Assembly: GCA_040507985.1 (NCBI GenBank)
Contig: JBEVNR010000023.1
Coordinates: 1-64,000 of the forward strand
Source: JBEVNR01 sp040507985
GTDB lineage: Bacteria > Pseudomonadota > Alphaproteobacteria > Rickettsiales > UBA6187
Reading direction: 5' to 3'
Length of the DNA stretch: 64,000 bases
Part shown: positions 35,623 to 44,482 of the stretch, one piece after another
Layout of the letters: each line of letters opens with the position of its first letter
Numbering within the stretch: position 1 is the stretch's first letter
The notes under the pieces: generated by a model
What the model was told of the DNA's origin: nothing
Database searches by the model: none
Seen by the model: only the letters and a program-made list of their open reading frames with translations
Position numbers and translations under genes: made by a program

Positions 35623-36187
35623 ATTATTTCAAGGTCCTTTGCGTTAAGTCTTTTTTAACGACGCGTATCGTATGGTCGACGCATTTTGGATAGGTTTATA
35701 CATAATTTTTTTCCGCTTGCCAAGACGTTACTCGCCGAAAAGCGCGTTTTAGCCGTGGACAACCCTTTGAATTTAAATTTATGCGAAAAATTTTTCTAAA
35801 ATTCAGACCGAATGCACTCCCTTATTTCTTCTCCTTACTCTCCGGACTTGAGCCTCATCGAGCACAGGCGTTTCACCATCAAAAATGCCCCAAGAAAAAC
35901 CTTGCAAATCTTCATCCGCCTCGCATCCGCCCTAAGGACCGCCATCCGCTTAGAATGCCGCTAACCTGTCGAATATTGCTATCTTCATCGCTTAACTCAT
36001 GAAATCATCTTGGATGGTGAGGCGCCCGTTTATTTTTTATTGCTATTTTTTCGGATTATGGTAGCATGGTTGGCACCAATCCTTCCGCTCTTACAGACCG
36101 ACGCTTGTCTTAACCCGTCTTCACCGCCTTCATCCAGCTACCTCCAAATTTCGGCTTATCACATCGCACATTGCCGGCAATATCGCG
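35623..36187. other. Intergenic region without recognised gene
   Basis: About 565 bp between the divergent M23 peptidase and membrane-protein genes. Short open frames (for example near 35781-36002 and 36010-36312) have no ribosome site or recognisable features, and the second overlaps the following gene. The stretch is AT-rich near 35690-35800. Promoters of both flanking genes must lie here, but no convincing box pair was found. Confidence 0.5.
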
Positions 36188-37102
36188 ATGGAAACGCACG
36201 AAGAACCTCCCCGGCGCCATCAAGCGCCGCTCACGTTCTTGAAAAAGTGCTATATGACGCTTCTTGGATTAGGCTTCGGCTTCATATTGCTCTTCTTATT
36301 CCTCCTTCCTAGGTTCATCACGCCCGTTGACTACTTTGATTCGGATATTTGTCGCCTGCAACGCGTCTCGGCGAATATCTCCTCCGTTATGCCGTTCGAT
36401 TGTCGCGGACATAGATATACAGCGTATGCGGTCAATGGATATGGCGTGTATGATGATGCGGTCAATCAATATGTGTATGCGGTCAATGCAAACGCTCCTT
36501 CTTCCGTCTTCGCTTACGCAAAGACAGCCTTTAACGTTCGCTACAATTTAGACGCAATTTTTCCATCAATCCTCGTACTTTTCGGCTTTTTTATAGGCAG
36601 TATAATCGTTCATGCCGTTATTTTTTGGCTATTAGGCAACCGCGTATGGTTTAGGGACAATATCTTGCAAGTTGTCCTTCTTGCGCAAAATATCTTCAAT
36701 AGCCTTGTGTTGATTTACCCCGCATGGATCTGCGAAATGCTCGCAGCTTATCACCGTTACGTATCGCTCGCCTTCAAGAAGGCCGGAGTCACGTTGACGC
36801 CATCGCAACAAGACGATCTGATTTCCCTCAAAGGCGCCGTCTTCGTATTTCAATGGATGCTCTGGGCATGGATCGCTTTCGGATGTATTTCGCTTGGCAT
36901 CTTAGTATCATGGATTATACGCGTCGTTCGCGCCCTTGTAGCTTCCCGCACCCGTGGCGACGAAGAAACCCCTCCCCATAACGAGGGTACGACGAAAGAA
37001 GAAGAGGCATTCCCTTCTCAACGTTATGACGAAGAAATCCCTCCCGCTTATGAACCTCCTAAAGATACCGAACCCGGCTCACAGACCACAAATGCCGCGT
37101 AA
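36188..37102 (+). CDS. Hypothetical four-helix membrane protein with PPxY tail (paralogue B)
   Basis: A 304-aa protein of no recognised family. Hydrophobic segments lie at about residues 22-44, 124-148, 157-182 and 217-246. The loop after the first carries PFDC (69-72), a Tyr/Val-rich YAVN-repeat region (80-103) and VFAYAKTAF (107-115). The last 55 residues form an acidic, proline-rich cytosolic-type tail with EIPPAYEPP (283-291), which includes a PPxY sequence. Layout and scattered residues match the protein at 22926-23639. The gene is isolated: noncoding DNA lies on both sides. The function is unknown. Confidence 0.65.
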   Translation: METHEEPPRRHQAPLTFLKKCYMTLLGLGFGFILLFLFLLPRFITPVDYFDSDICRLQRVSANISSVMPFDCRGHRYTAYAVNGYGVYDDAVNQYVYAVNANAPSSVFAYAKTAFNVRYNLDAIFPSILVLFGFFIGSIIVHAVIFWLLGNRVWFRDNILQVVLLAQNIFNSLVLIYPAWICEMLAAYHRYVSLAFKKAGVTLTPSQQDDLISLKGAVFVFQWMLWAWIAFGCISLGILVSWIIRVVRALVASRTRGDEETPPHNEGTTKEEEAFPSQRYDEEIPPAYEPPKDTEPGSQTTNAA

Positions 37103-37336
37103 ATGACCTTCCCGCCCCGCCTCTTAGCCTTGACGACGGCTAAGGCGGCGGCCTTTCCAACCCTATGAAAAAATCTTCCCTTATTTTGGAAAGGAAGAAA
37201 AAGCCAAGGGGAAGACCCATACGCCCGTACTAATCGGACGCATGGCGTTTTCTCTTGGCGCGATTCACGATTAATTAAGTTTTTGTTTCGTATGATGGCA
37301 TAATGCTTCCCCCTTATCGCATGTGACGCCGGACAT

Positions 37337-39190
37337 ATGAACAAAACCCGCTGCTTTCTCTATATCGCCATTTTTGCCCTCGCGTTCGTTGCGTTTAACG
37401 TCGTGATGCGCCTTGGCGCCTCGGGCGTGAGCGTCGACATGACGGAAGGAAAAATCTTTCGCCTGTCGCCGGCGGCGAAGGCTCTTATCGCCAAACGCGA
37501 CGAGCCGATCACGCTGCGCTTTTTTTATTCCGACAAGCTCGCCAACGGCTACCCTGCGATTAAAAGCTACGCCATGCGCATTCAAACCCTATTAAAACAA
37601 GCGGCGGCGGCGTCGAACGGAAAGATTACGGTGCAGGTGATCGACCCCGACCCGTTTAGCTCCGACGAAGATCTGGCCATTTCCTACGGACTCAAATCCG
37701 TTCCCGTCGACAATCGCGGCACCAAGATTTATTTCGGGCTGGCAGCGAACAACTCCACCGACGATGCTCGCCTCATTCCCGTCTTCCACTTCGAGCGCGA
37801 ACAATTTTTGGAATACGACGTCGTGGAACTCATCGACGAGCTTTCCCGCGAGCATAAGCCGAAAATCGGCGTGCTGACTTCGCTTCCCATGGACGCGCCG
37901 TCGCTGATGGGCATTCCGGGCTTGGGCGGCGGCAAGGCGTGGATCATTCTCGACGAATTGCGCCGTCGGTACGACGTCGAACGCATAGAGGAAGACCAGA
38001 AAAGCATCCCCAAGGAATATAAGGCGGTGATCGTCGCGCAGCCAAAAAAAGCGTCGGATGACTTGCTCTACGCGCTCGACCAGTACGCCTTACAGGGCGG
38101 ACGGCTCTTGTTTTTCATGGATCCCAACGCCGAGGGCAAAAACGCCGTCACCGGCGACGACGCCGGTTTCGCGCCCGAATTTAACAAGCTGTTTCGCCAA
38201 TGGGGGTACGAAATAAACCCCGGCACGTTCGTCGCCGACCGACGTGCGGCCCGCAAGGTGAATTCCGCCGATCAGAAAGAAGGATTCATCGATTATCCGG
38301 GATGGCTGGAACTCACCGGCGAAGATCGCATTCCCCAAAACGACCAGGCCACGGCGATGATTCAAGACGTCACCATGGCGACGCCGGGCGCGATCACGCC
38401 GGCGGAGGGCGCCAAGTCGCCGCTGACGATGCATCCCCTCGTGCAAACGCTGCCGGAGTCGATGCGCTATTCCGTGGCGATGGTGAAAGGCCAACCGGAC
38501 CCGAAAAAACTGCTGCAAGCGTTTAAGTCCGACAATAAGAGCTACGTGCTGGCGGCGCGGCTGACGGGCGACGCGACCACCGCCTTCCCCGAGCGGAAGG
38601 GCGTCGCGCAATCGGCCTCTCCGCTGAACGTGGTGATTATCGCCGATACCGACCTGCTGAAAGACGAAATGTGGGCGCAGACGCAAGAGTTTGAGGGACA
38701 ACGCGTAGTGCTTCCTTCCTCCGCCAACGCGGATTTCGTCATGAATGCGGCGGACGGCCTCGCCGGCGACGACGCCCTCTCGCAATTGCGCGGCAAGGGC
38801 GGCTACGCGCGCCCGTTCACCGTCGTGCAAAACATTAAACGCAACGCGGAGGAACAATATTTAAAGGAAGAGGAAGAGTTGCAAGACAAGCTGAAAGCGA
38901 CGGAAACGAAGCTCGAAAGCCTGCAAAAAGCCGCGCAACAAGGCGGCGGAGCGATATATAAGCGCGAACAGCAAGACGAAATCAGCCGCTTTAGCCTGGC
39001 CTTAAAAGAGATTAAAACGCGCCTGCGCAAGGTGGAATATAAATTGCGAGAAGACATCGACGCGCTGGGGGCAAAGCTGAAATTTTACAATATATGGCTT
39101 ATGCCCCTGTGTTTGGCGGCGGTTTCGTGCGCCGTCTATTGGCGTCGCCGCGCCAAGTCCCGTACCTCGCGACCCTATGCCGCGAGGTAG
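37337..39190 (+). CDS. GldG-like ABC-transporter auxiliary protein
   Basis: A 617-aa membrane-anchored protein of the GldG/uncharacterised ABC-type auxiliary family. It has an N-terminal helix (residues about 8-26), then VDMTEGKIFRLSPAAKALI and ITLRFFYSDKLANGYPAIKSY, the standard start of this domain. KPKIGVLTSLP and LDQYALQGGRLLFFMDPNAE belong to the second part. A coiled coil (about residues 510-580) and a C-terminal membrane helix ending in WRRRAKSR complete it. Such proteins normally work with an ABC ATPase and a permease encoded next door; neither is present here, so partners must be elsewhere. A terminator-like hairpin overlaps its stop. Confidence 0.85.
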   Translation: MNKTRCFLYIAIFALAFVAFNVVMRLGASGVSVDMTEGKIFRLSPAAKALIAKRDEPITLRFFYSDKLANGYPAIKSYAMRIQTLLKQAAAASNGKITVQVIDPDPFSSDEDLAISYGLKSVPVDNRGTKIYFGLAANNSTDDARLIPVFHFEREQFLEYDVVELIDELSREHKPKIGVLTSLPMDAPSLMGIPGLGGGKAWIILDELRRRYDVERIEEDQKSIPKEYKAVIVAQPKKASDDLLYALDQYALQGGRLLFFMDPNAEGKNAVTGDDAGFAPEFNKLFRQWGYEINPGTFVADRRAARKVNSADQKEGFIDYPGWLELTGEDRIPQNDQATAMIQDVTMATPGAITPAEGAKSPLTMHPLVQTLPESMRYSVAMVKGQPDPKKLLQAFKSDNKSYVLAARLTGDATTAFPERKGVAQSASPLNVVIIADTDLLKDEMWAQTQEFEGQRVVLPSSANADFVMNAADGLAGDDALSQLRGKGGYARPFTVVQNIKRNAEEQYLKEEEELQDKLKATETKLESLQKAAQQGGGAIYKREQQDEISRFSLALKEIKTRLRKVEYKLREDIDALGAKLKFYNIWLMPLCLAAVSCAVYWRRRAKSRTSRPYAAR

Positions 39191-39201
39191 CGAGATTTTT
39201 T
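39163..39201 (+). terminator. Terminator-like hairpin at the end of the GldG-like gene
   Basis: TACCTCGCG (39163-39171) pairs with CGCGAGGTA (39181-39189) around a 9-nt loop. The stem overlaps the stop codon, and a run of six T residues follows seven bases downstream. It separates this gene from the convergent serine-rich gene. Confidence 0.5.
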
Positions 39202-39204
39202 CCT

Positions 39205-39471
39205 CTAGCGAGAGCGGGAATGCTTACGCATACGTTTGGAGCCGAAGGTTTTCGTCGAGCTTGACGACGCCGAGGCGGAAGCGGACGAACTCGTCGCATA
39301 CCGATTCGCGCTGGCCGATCCGGACGCGGACGAGGATGACGAACCGGAGGAACTGCGGGAACACATTTTTCCTTTCGTAAACGTCAAGCTTCCCGCCGCT
39401 TCGGCGTAATGACTTGCGCCGACGGCGCCGCTCAAGGCCAATACGGCAACCAGCAAAGATAATTTTTTCAT
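39205..39471 (-). CDS. Small serine-rich secreted protein
   Basis: From the ATG at 39471 the product is 88 aa. A clear signal peptide (KKLSLLVAVLALSGAVGASH, cleavage near AEA-AG) is followed by a short basic stretch with one Cys. The remainder is a Ser/Ala-rich low-complexity region (SSSGSSSSSASGSASA type) and a basic C-terminus (RMRKHSRSR). An AAGGAG-like site precedes the start. No family is recognised; an exported or surface-associated low-complexity protein is the simplest reading. Confidence 0.7.
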   Translation of the reverse strand: MKKLSLLVAVLALSGAVGASHYAEAAGSLTFTKGKMCSRSSSGSSSSSASGSASANRYATSSSASASASSSSTKTFGSKRMRKHSRSR

Positions 39472-39612
39472 AGATAACTCCTTTATCATTTCTTTTTTCG
39501 CGTTATGCGCGCTTATCGAGTACTATAGCAACAATTTATTAGTTTAATTTAACAAATTAAGTATTAATATATTGATTAGGATTATCATAAAGCGTCGCCG
39601 CCGGACGTTCAT

Positions 39613-39658
39613 CAGGGCAAAAACATGAATTAATACGTTAGTTTATGTTTTTGCCTTG
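39613..39658. mobile_element. 46-bp MITE-like mini-element with 10-bp target duplication
   Basis: CAGGGCAAAAACAT (39613-39626) and ATGTTTTTGCCTTG (39645-39658) are inverted repeats with one mismatch, joined by 18 bp. The element is flanked by perfect direct repeats GGACGTTCAT (39603-39612 and 39659-39668). Its ends match those of the 235-bp element at 3144-3378. It is essentially two terminal repeats joined together and may be an internally deleted copy. Confidence 0.8.
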
Positions 39659-39755
39659 GGACGTTCATGCAAAGCGAAAATTTTTGTTGAAAAAAATCAT
39701 TCTCCGCTATATGTATTCGCTCAAATATTCGTTCGCTCAAGGACCGTAACAGTTT

Positions 39756-40013
39756 ATGAAAAAAGACATTCACCCTGCCGCCCATTCCATATTTTTTATT
39801 TTAACGAACGGCGAATCGTTTGAAGTGCGCTCCACCTACGGCAAGCCCGGCGATAAAATTAAGCTCGACGTCGATCCCCTCAAGCATCCCGCCTGGCAAA
39901 AAGACGGAACGCAGTTCGTGAATGAAAACGCCGGAAAGGTCGCTAAATTTAAGTCTCGCTTCGGTTCGTTTAGCTTCACGTCCGGCACAACGGCCTCCGG
40001 AGCGGCGTCGTAG
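39756..40013 (+). CDS. rpmE: 50S ribosomal protein L31
   Basis: An 85-aa ribosomal protein of the large subunit. The N-terminus MKKDIHPAAHSIFF, the TNGESFEVRSTYGKPGD segment and the conserved LDVDPLKHPAW identify L31, with FKSRFGSF near the end. It lacks the CxxC zinc pairs, so it is the zinc-independent (C-minus) form common in alphaproteobacteria. The C-terminal ten residues (Gly, Ala, Ser, Thr) are an extra low-complexity tail. It lies 25 nt upstream of lysA. Confidence 0.92.
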   Translation: MKKDIHPAAHSIFFILTNGESFEVRSTYGKPGDKIKLDVDPLKHPAWQKDGTQFVNENAGKVAKFKSRFGSFSFTSGTTASGAAS

Positions 40014-40038
40014 GGAGTAATCACCGTATTTACTTGCC

Positions 40039-41319
40039 ATGGCGTTTTTTGATTATAAAAACAACGTCTTGCATGCGGAAGACGTTTCCCTGTCCGCATT
40101 GGCCGATCTGTACGGCACCCCTTTTTATTGCTATTCTTACGGCGCCTTAGCATCCTCTTATGATGACTATGCGCGCGCCTTTGCGGATTATCCCGGCGAA
40201 TTTCGCCTGTGTTTTTCCGTCAAGTCCAACTCCAACCAGGCGATTTTAGCTTCCCTCGCCTCCATGGGCGCCGGCGCCGACTGCGTATCGGAAGGAGAAA
40301 TTCGCCGCGCGTTGGCGGCGGGCGTCGCCCCGCGCAGCGTGGTTTTTGCCGGCGTAGGAAAAACGGACGCCGAGCTGGCCTTTGCGCTCGACGTCGGCAT
40401 TTTTATGTTTAACGTGGAATCCGAAAGCGAGCTATACCGGCTAAACCGCATCGCCACGGAGAAAAACGCCAGGGCGCTCGTCGCTTTTCGCGTCAATCCC
40501 GACGTCGACGCCGGCACGCACCATAAAATTTCGACCGGACGCAAGCGCGATAAATTCGGCGTCGCCTACGACGACGCGGAGCGGCTGTACGCCGAGGCGT
40601 CGAAAATGGAAGGCGTCGATCCGTTTGGCGTCGACATGCATATCGGCTCGCAACTTACCTCGCTGGAGCCCTTTCGGCTCGCGTTCGATAAATTGGCCGA
40701 ACTCGTTCTTCGCCTTCGCGCCTCCGGACGGCGCATCGAGCACATAGACATAGGCGGCGGATTGGGCGTATCGTACGGCATAGGGAAAATGCCCCCGTCG
40801 ATTGACGATTACGCCGATTTGGCGATAAAAATCCTGGGAAAACTCAACTGTTCGCTCACGATAGAGCCGGGAAGGTCCATCGTCGCCAACGCAGGCGTGC
40901 TGGTGGCGCGCGCGGTGGCGGTAAAAAAAGCGGGGGACGCGCATTTTCTTATCGTCGACGCGGCGATGAACGATCTGATTCGCCCCTCTTTTTACGACGC
41001 CTATCACGACATATTGCCGGTGCGTCGTCATGACGAAAGGCGCGTTTTACCGCAAGACGTCGTCGGACCAATCTGCGAAACGGGCGATATCTTCGCCTCC
41101 GGACGCCCGATGCAAGAGATAAAACCGGGCGAGTGCGTCGCCATTTCAGGGTCGGGAGCGTACGGCGCCGTGATGGGGTCAAATTATAACACGCGCGTCT
41201 TTCCTCCGGAATTATTGACGCGGGGCAGCGACGCTTTCGTCGTGCGCCCCCGTCAAACCTATGACGAGATTATCGGCAAGGACGTCGTTCCCCCTTGGAT
41301 CGTAAGCGCGGCGTCATAA
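40039..41319 (+). CDS. lysA: Diaminopimelate decarboxylase
   Basis: PLP enzyme that decarboxylates meso-diaminopimelate to lysine, the final step of the DAP pathway. It is 426 aa, the family length. The alanine-racemase-fold barrel has the PLP lysine in FSVKSNSNQAIL. DMHIGSQLT, IDIGGGLGVSYG and the phosphate-binding EPGRSIVANAG follow. The C-terminal domain provides the Cys of the dimer active site in GPICETGDIFASG, then YGAVMGSNYNTR. tyrA begins one nucleotide after its stop. Confidence 0.97.
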   Translation: MAFFDYKNNVLHAEDVSLSALADLYGTPFYCYSYGALASSYDDYARAFADYPGEFRLCFSVKSNSNQAILASLASMGAGADCVSEGEIRRALAAGVAPRSVVFAGVGKTDAELAFALDVGIFMFNVESESELYRLNRIATEKNARALVAFRVNPDVDAGTHHKISTGRKRDKFGVAYDDAERLYAEASKMEGVDPFGVDMHIGSQLTSLEPFRLAFDKLAELVLRLRASGRRIEHIDIGGGLGVSYGIGKMPPSIDDYADLAIKILGKLNCSLTIEPGRSIVANAGVLVARAVAVKKAGDAHFLIVDAAMNDLIRPSFYDAYHDILPVRRHDERRVLPQDVVGPICETGDIFASGRPMQEIKPGECVAISGSGAYGAVMGSNYNTRVFPPELLTRGSDAFVVRPRQTYDEIIGKDVVPPWIVSAAS

Positions 41320-41320
41320 A

Positions 41321-42481
41321 ATGCGCGCCCTTCTCGATGCAAACGCGCACCGTTCGGAGCGCCTGTTCGCCGAATCCGTCAAGCGCATCGTCATTATCGG
41401 CGGCGGACTTATCGGGGGATCGCTGGCGGAAGCGATTCCCGCCGCCGGCATGACCGCCTCGCTGCGCCTGATAGATACCGATTCCGTGACGCGCGAGGCG
41501 GCGATTGCCTCCGGATTGTTCCAAGGCGGCGTATTCGCGTCGTTGGACGAAACCTTGCCGGAATCAAAAACGCTCATCGTGTTGGCGTGTCCGTTGGGAG
41601 CCTACGAAAACGCGCTGCGCGACGTGGGGCGGCTATATGGGGCGTTAAGCGGAGGCGACGTCTACCTTACCGACGCGGGTTCGGTAAAAACGTATGTGCG
41701 CGAGGCGTTTCGCACGTGCGTTCCCTCGTTGCTGAACGACGCCGTGGGGGCGCACCCCATCGCCGGAACGGAACGCGCCGGTTTTGCCGCCCGCGAAGCC
41801 GGGCTTTTCGCCGGGAAGCGGACGATACTATGCCCCGGCCCTACCGTGAGCAAACGCGCCTTGGAAATAATCGGCGCCTTTTGGGCGAAAATATCCGGAA
41901 ACGTGACGCAAACGGACGGAGAAACCCACGACCGCATTTACGCGCGCGCGTCGCACTTGCCCCAACTTCTGGCGTTCGGGTTGAAGATATTTCTGCGCGA
42001 GGAAGGATTATCTCCCTTGTATGCCGCCAAAAAAAGGCCGTTCGCGCGCTTGTTCGACTCTCCGCCTTCGATATGGCGCGACATTTTTCGCTTTAACGTG
42101 CGCGAAGTATCTGCGGCCCTTGCCGAATATCGCGCGTTCGGCGCCGGTAAAAGCGCGGAGGAGGCGGTTGCCCGCCTAAAGCCGTTACTCTATTCCATGC
42201 CGTATCTGCCGAACGTTTCCCCTCCCCCTTCTTTTTGCTCGACGTTTGAATTTTTATATTGGGGATCGCTTCCGGCGGCAATCGCCCCCTACGTTTCCCA
42301 CGGGGGAAGCGCATTGCGCGATTGCGCCTCCCTTCCCATAGCTTGCGCCCGCTACGACAACGCGCCGATCGAAGACCGGCTTCCTCCCGCCGATTCCGTA
42401 TCAAAAGCGATCGACTGCGCCGCAGAGTTGCTTGACGCCGCGACCGATTCGCAGGCGTTTAAAACGCTGACGGGCTCTTAG
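41321..42481 (+). CDS. tyrA: Prephenate/arogenate dehydrogenase
   Basis: Oxidative decarboxylation of prephenate or arogenate on the way to tyrosine. It is 386 aa, longer than the usual 290-310 aa. The N-terminal Rossmann fold shows IIGGGLIGGSLAEAI and LIVLACPLGAYENAL. Catalytic and binding residues are in LTDAGSVKT, GAHPIAGTERAGF (active-site His) and ARASHLPQLLAFGL. The extra C-terminal stretch of about 80-100 residues is proline- and cysteine-containing and resembles no ACT domain. Whether prephenate or arogenate is preferred cannot be read from sequence. It follows lysA after 1 nt and is probably translated by coupling. Confidence 0.88.
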   Translation: MRALLDANAHRSERLFAESVKRIVIIGGGLIGGSLAEAIPAAGMTASLRLIDTDSVTREAAIASGLFQGGVFASLDETLPESKTLIVLACPLGAYENALRDVGRLYGALSGGDVYLTDAGSVKTYVREAFRTCVPSLLNDAVGAHPIAGTERAGFAAREAGLFAGKRTILCPGPTVSKRALEIIGAFWAKISGNVTQTDGETHDRIYARASHLPQLLAFGLKIFLREEGLSPLYAAKKRPFARLFDSPPSIWRDIFRFNVREVSAALAEYRAFGAGKSAEEAVARLKPLLYSMPYLPNVSPPPSFCSTFEFLYWGSLPAAIAPYVSHGGSALRDCASLPIACARYDNAPIEDRLPPADSVSKAIDCAAELLDAATDSQAFKTLTGS

Positions 42482-42657
42482 GCCACAGATGTTTAGTTCC
42501 GCACGGAAAATCAAGAAAAAATCTTTAATGCGTTAATTTTTGACGTTGCCACGGAGTTCTTGTTCTCAGACCGTTTTTTTTCTAGCGTTTTTCATGGGAC
42601 GCGCTTATAAATGGGCGCAGAAATGCATCGTTAATTGAGAAGACGACGGAACGTTAT

Positions 42658-43209
42658 ATGCACGACACGACCGTTTCCGCCCCGCAGACGCGGCAAGAAG
42701 GCGCAGAGCGAGGACGGCGCGACTTCATCGTCCTTACCGCAAGCGCCGCCGCCGCCGTCGGCGCCGGGGCTTTTGCGTTCGCGCTGGGAAGCTCGCTAAA
42801 CCCCTCCGCCGACGTGCTCGCGAACGCCGCCGCCGAGATAGACGTATCCTCCGTCGAAGCCGGCCAATCCATCCGCATTTTATGGCGAGGCAAACCCGTT
42901 TTCATACGCCGCCGCACGCCGGAGGAAATAAAACAGGCGCAAGACGTCGACGTCGCGTCGCTGCGCGATCCGCAAAAAGACTCCGACCGCGTGTTGCCCG
43001 GCAAGGCGGAATGGCTGATCGTCGTCGGCATCTGCACCCATTTGGGGTGCGTTCCCCTCGTGAACAAAGGCGAGTTCGGCGGGTGGTTTTGCCCGTGCCA
43101 CGGGTCGGACTACGACACGTCCGGCCGTATTCGCAAGGGTCCGGCGCCTAAAAACTTAGCCGTTCCTCCCTACGTTTTCATTAGCGACGCCGTCGTTAAA
43201 ATCGGATGA
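42658..43209 (+). CDS. petA: Ubiquinol-cytochrome c reductase iron-sulfur (Rieske) subunit
   Basis: Rieske subunit of the cytochrome bc1 complex, which passes electrons from ubiquinol to cytochrome c1. It is 183 aa. A twin-arginine-type start ([21 protein letters not shown]) forms the membrane anchor and Tat signal. The 2Fe-2S cluster ligands are in CTHLGC and CPCHGS, followed by the usual [16 protein letters not shown]. It overlaps petB by 4 bp. The operon petABC is complete and ends at a hairpin terminator. Confidence 0.97.
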   Translation: MHDTTVSAPQTRQEGAERGRRDFIVLTASAAAAVGAGAFAFALGSSLNPSADVLANAAAEIDVSSVEAGQSIRILWRGKPVFIRRRTPEEIKQAQDVDVASLRDPQKDSDRVLPGKAEWLIVVGICTHLGCVPLVNKGEFGGWFCPCHGSDYDTSGRIRKGPAPKNLAVPPYVFISDAVVKIG

Positions 43210-44450
43210 CTGCCATGACCGACTCCCCTCACGCCAAAGCCTGTTGCGATAAAAAATCTCCCACGCAAAAATTGTGCGACTGGATCGAATATCGCCTGCC
43301 CATATTTTCTTTTTTGCAACATAGCGCCGACTATCGCGCGCCCAAAAACCTTAACTACGCATGGAATTTAGGCTCGCTCGCGGGCATTGCGCTCATGCTG
43401 CAAATCGTCACCGGCGTCGTGCTGGCGATGCATTACACGCCGCACGTCGAAAAGGCGTTTGCAAGCGTCGAGAATATTATGCGTAACGTCAATTACGGAT
43501 GGTTGATTCGCTATACCCACGCGGTCGGGGCGTCGATGTTTTTCGTCGTCGTCTATTTGCACATTATGCGCGGACTCTATTACGGATCGTACAAAAAACC
43601 CCGCGAGCTGCTTTGGCATTTCGGCATTATTATATTCCTCGTCATGATGGCGACGGCCTTTATGGGCTACGTCTTGCCGTGGGGGCAGATGAGCTATTGG
43701 GGCGCCACCGTCATCACCAATTTATTTTCGGCCATTCCGGTGGTGGGAGAATCTATCGTCACGTTCCTGTGGGGCGGATATTCGGTGGACAACCCCACGC
43801 TTAACCGCTTTTTTGCGCTGCATTACTTATTGCCCTTTATTATTTTGGGATTGGTCGTCATACATATCATCGCTTTGCATACCCACGGATCGAACAACCC
43901 GACGGGCGTCGAGCCGAAAACCGAAAAAGACACCATTCCCTTCCATCCCTATTACACGATCAAAGATTTTTTCGGCTTCGGCATATTTTTCTTGGTGTAT
44001 GCGGGATTCGTGTTTTTCGCTCCCAACTATTTGGGGCATCCGGACAACTACATTCCCGCCAACCCGATGGTGACGCCGGAGCATATCGTTCCCGAATGGT
44101 ACTTCCTGCCCTTTTACGCCATCTTGCGCGCGATTCCGGACAAATTGGGCGGCGTATTGTTCATGTTCGGCGCGATCGCCATTTTGTTCTTCCTGCCGTG
44201 GCTCGACCGTTCCGAAATAAAAAGCGGCCGCTATCGTCCCTTGTTTAAACCGTTTTTCTGGCTGTTCATATTTAATTTCATATTTTTGGGATGGTTGGGC
44301 GGCAAGCCGCCGCAAGAAACCTATGTGTTGATGGCGCGCGGGGCGACGGGATATTATTTCTTTTACTTCCTTGTCGTGTTGCCCCTGCTGGCGCGCATCG
44401 AGCGTCCGCACAGGCTTCCCGATTCCATCGACGCGGCGACGCGCCATTAG
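43206..44450 (+). CDS. petB: Cytochrome b of the bc1 complex
   Basis: Membrane-embedded dihaem subunit of ubiquinol-cytochrome c reductase. It is 414 aa, with about eight helices. Haem-binding histidines occur in the two paired helices: [22 protein letters not shown] and the second pair around [23 protein letters not shown]. The PEWY quinol-site motif is present in [11 protein letters not shown], and [16 protein letters not shown] is typical. It is not fused to cytochrome c1. A short N-terminal extension of about 15 residues rich in Cys, Lys and His precedes the standard start. Confidence 0.97.
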   Translation: MTAMTDSPHAKACCDKKSPTQKLCDWIEYRLPIFSFLQHSADYRAPKNLNYAWNLGSLAGIALMLQIVTGVVLAMHYTPHVEKAFASVENIMRNVNYGWLIRYTHAVGASMFFVVVYLHIMRGLYYGSYKKPRELLWHFGIIIFLVMMATAFMGYVLPWGQMSYWGATVITNLFSAIPVVGESIVTFLWGGYSVDNPTLNRFFALHYLLPFIILGLVVIHIIALHTHGSNNPTGVEPKTEKDTIPFHPYYTIKDFFGFGIFFLVYAGFVFFAPNYLGHPDNYIPANPMVTPEHIVPEWYFLPFYAILRAIPDKLGGVLFMFGAIAILFFLPWLDRSEIKSGRYRPLFKPFFWLFIFNFIFLGWLGGKPPQETYVLMARGATGYYFFYFLVVLPLLARIERPHRLPDSIDAATRH

Positions 44451-44482
44451 ATTGTAATACCGATTAAGCGTAAGGAAAACAC

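Noticed and set aside
35781..36312. Two short plus-strand frames upstream of the 304-aa membrane protein
   Set aside because: No ribosome sites, no recognisable domains, and the second overlaps the better-supported membrane-protein gene in another frame.
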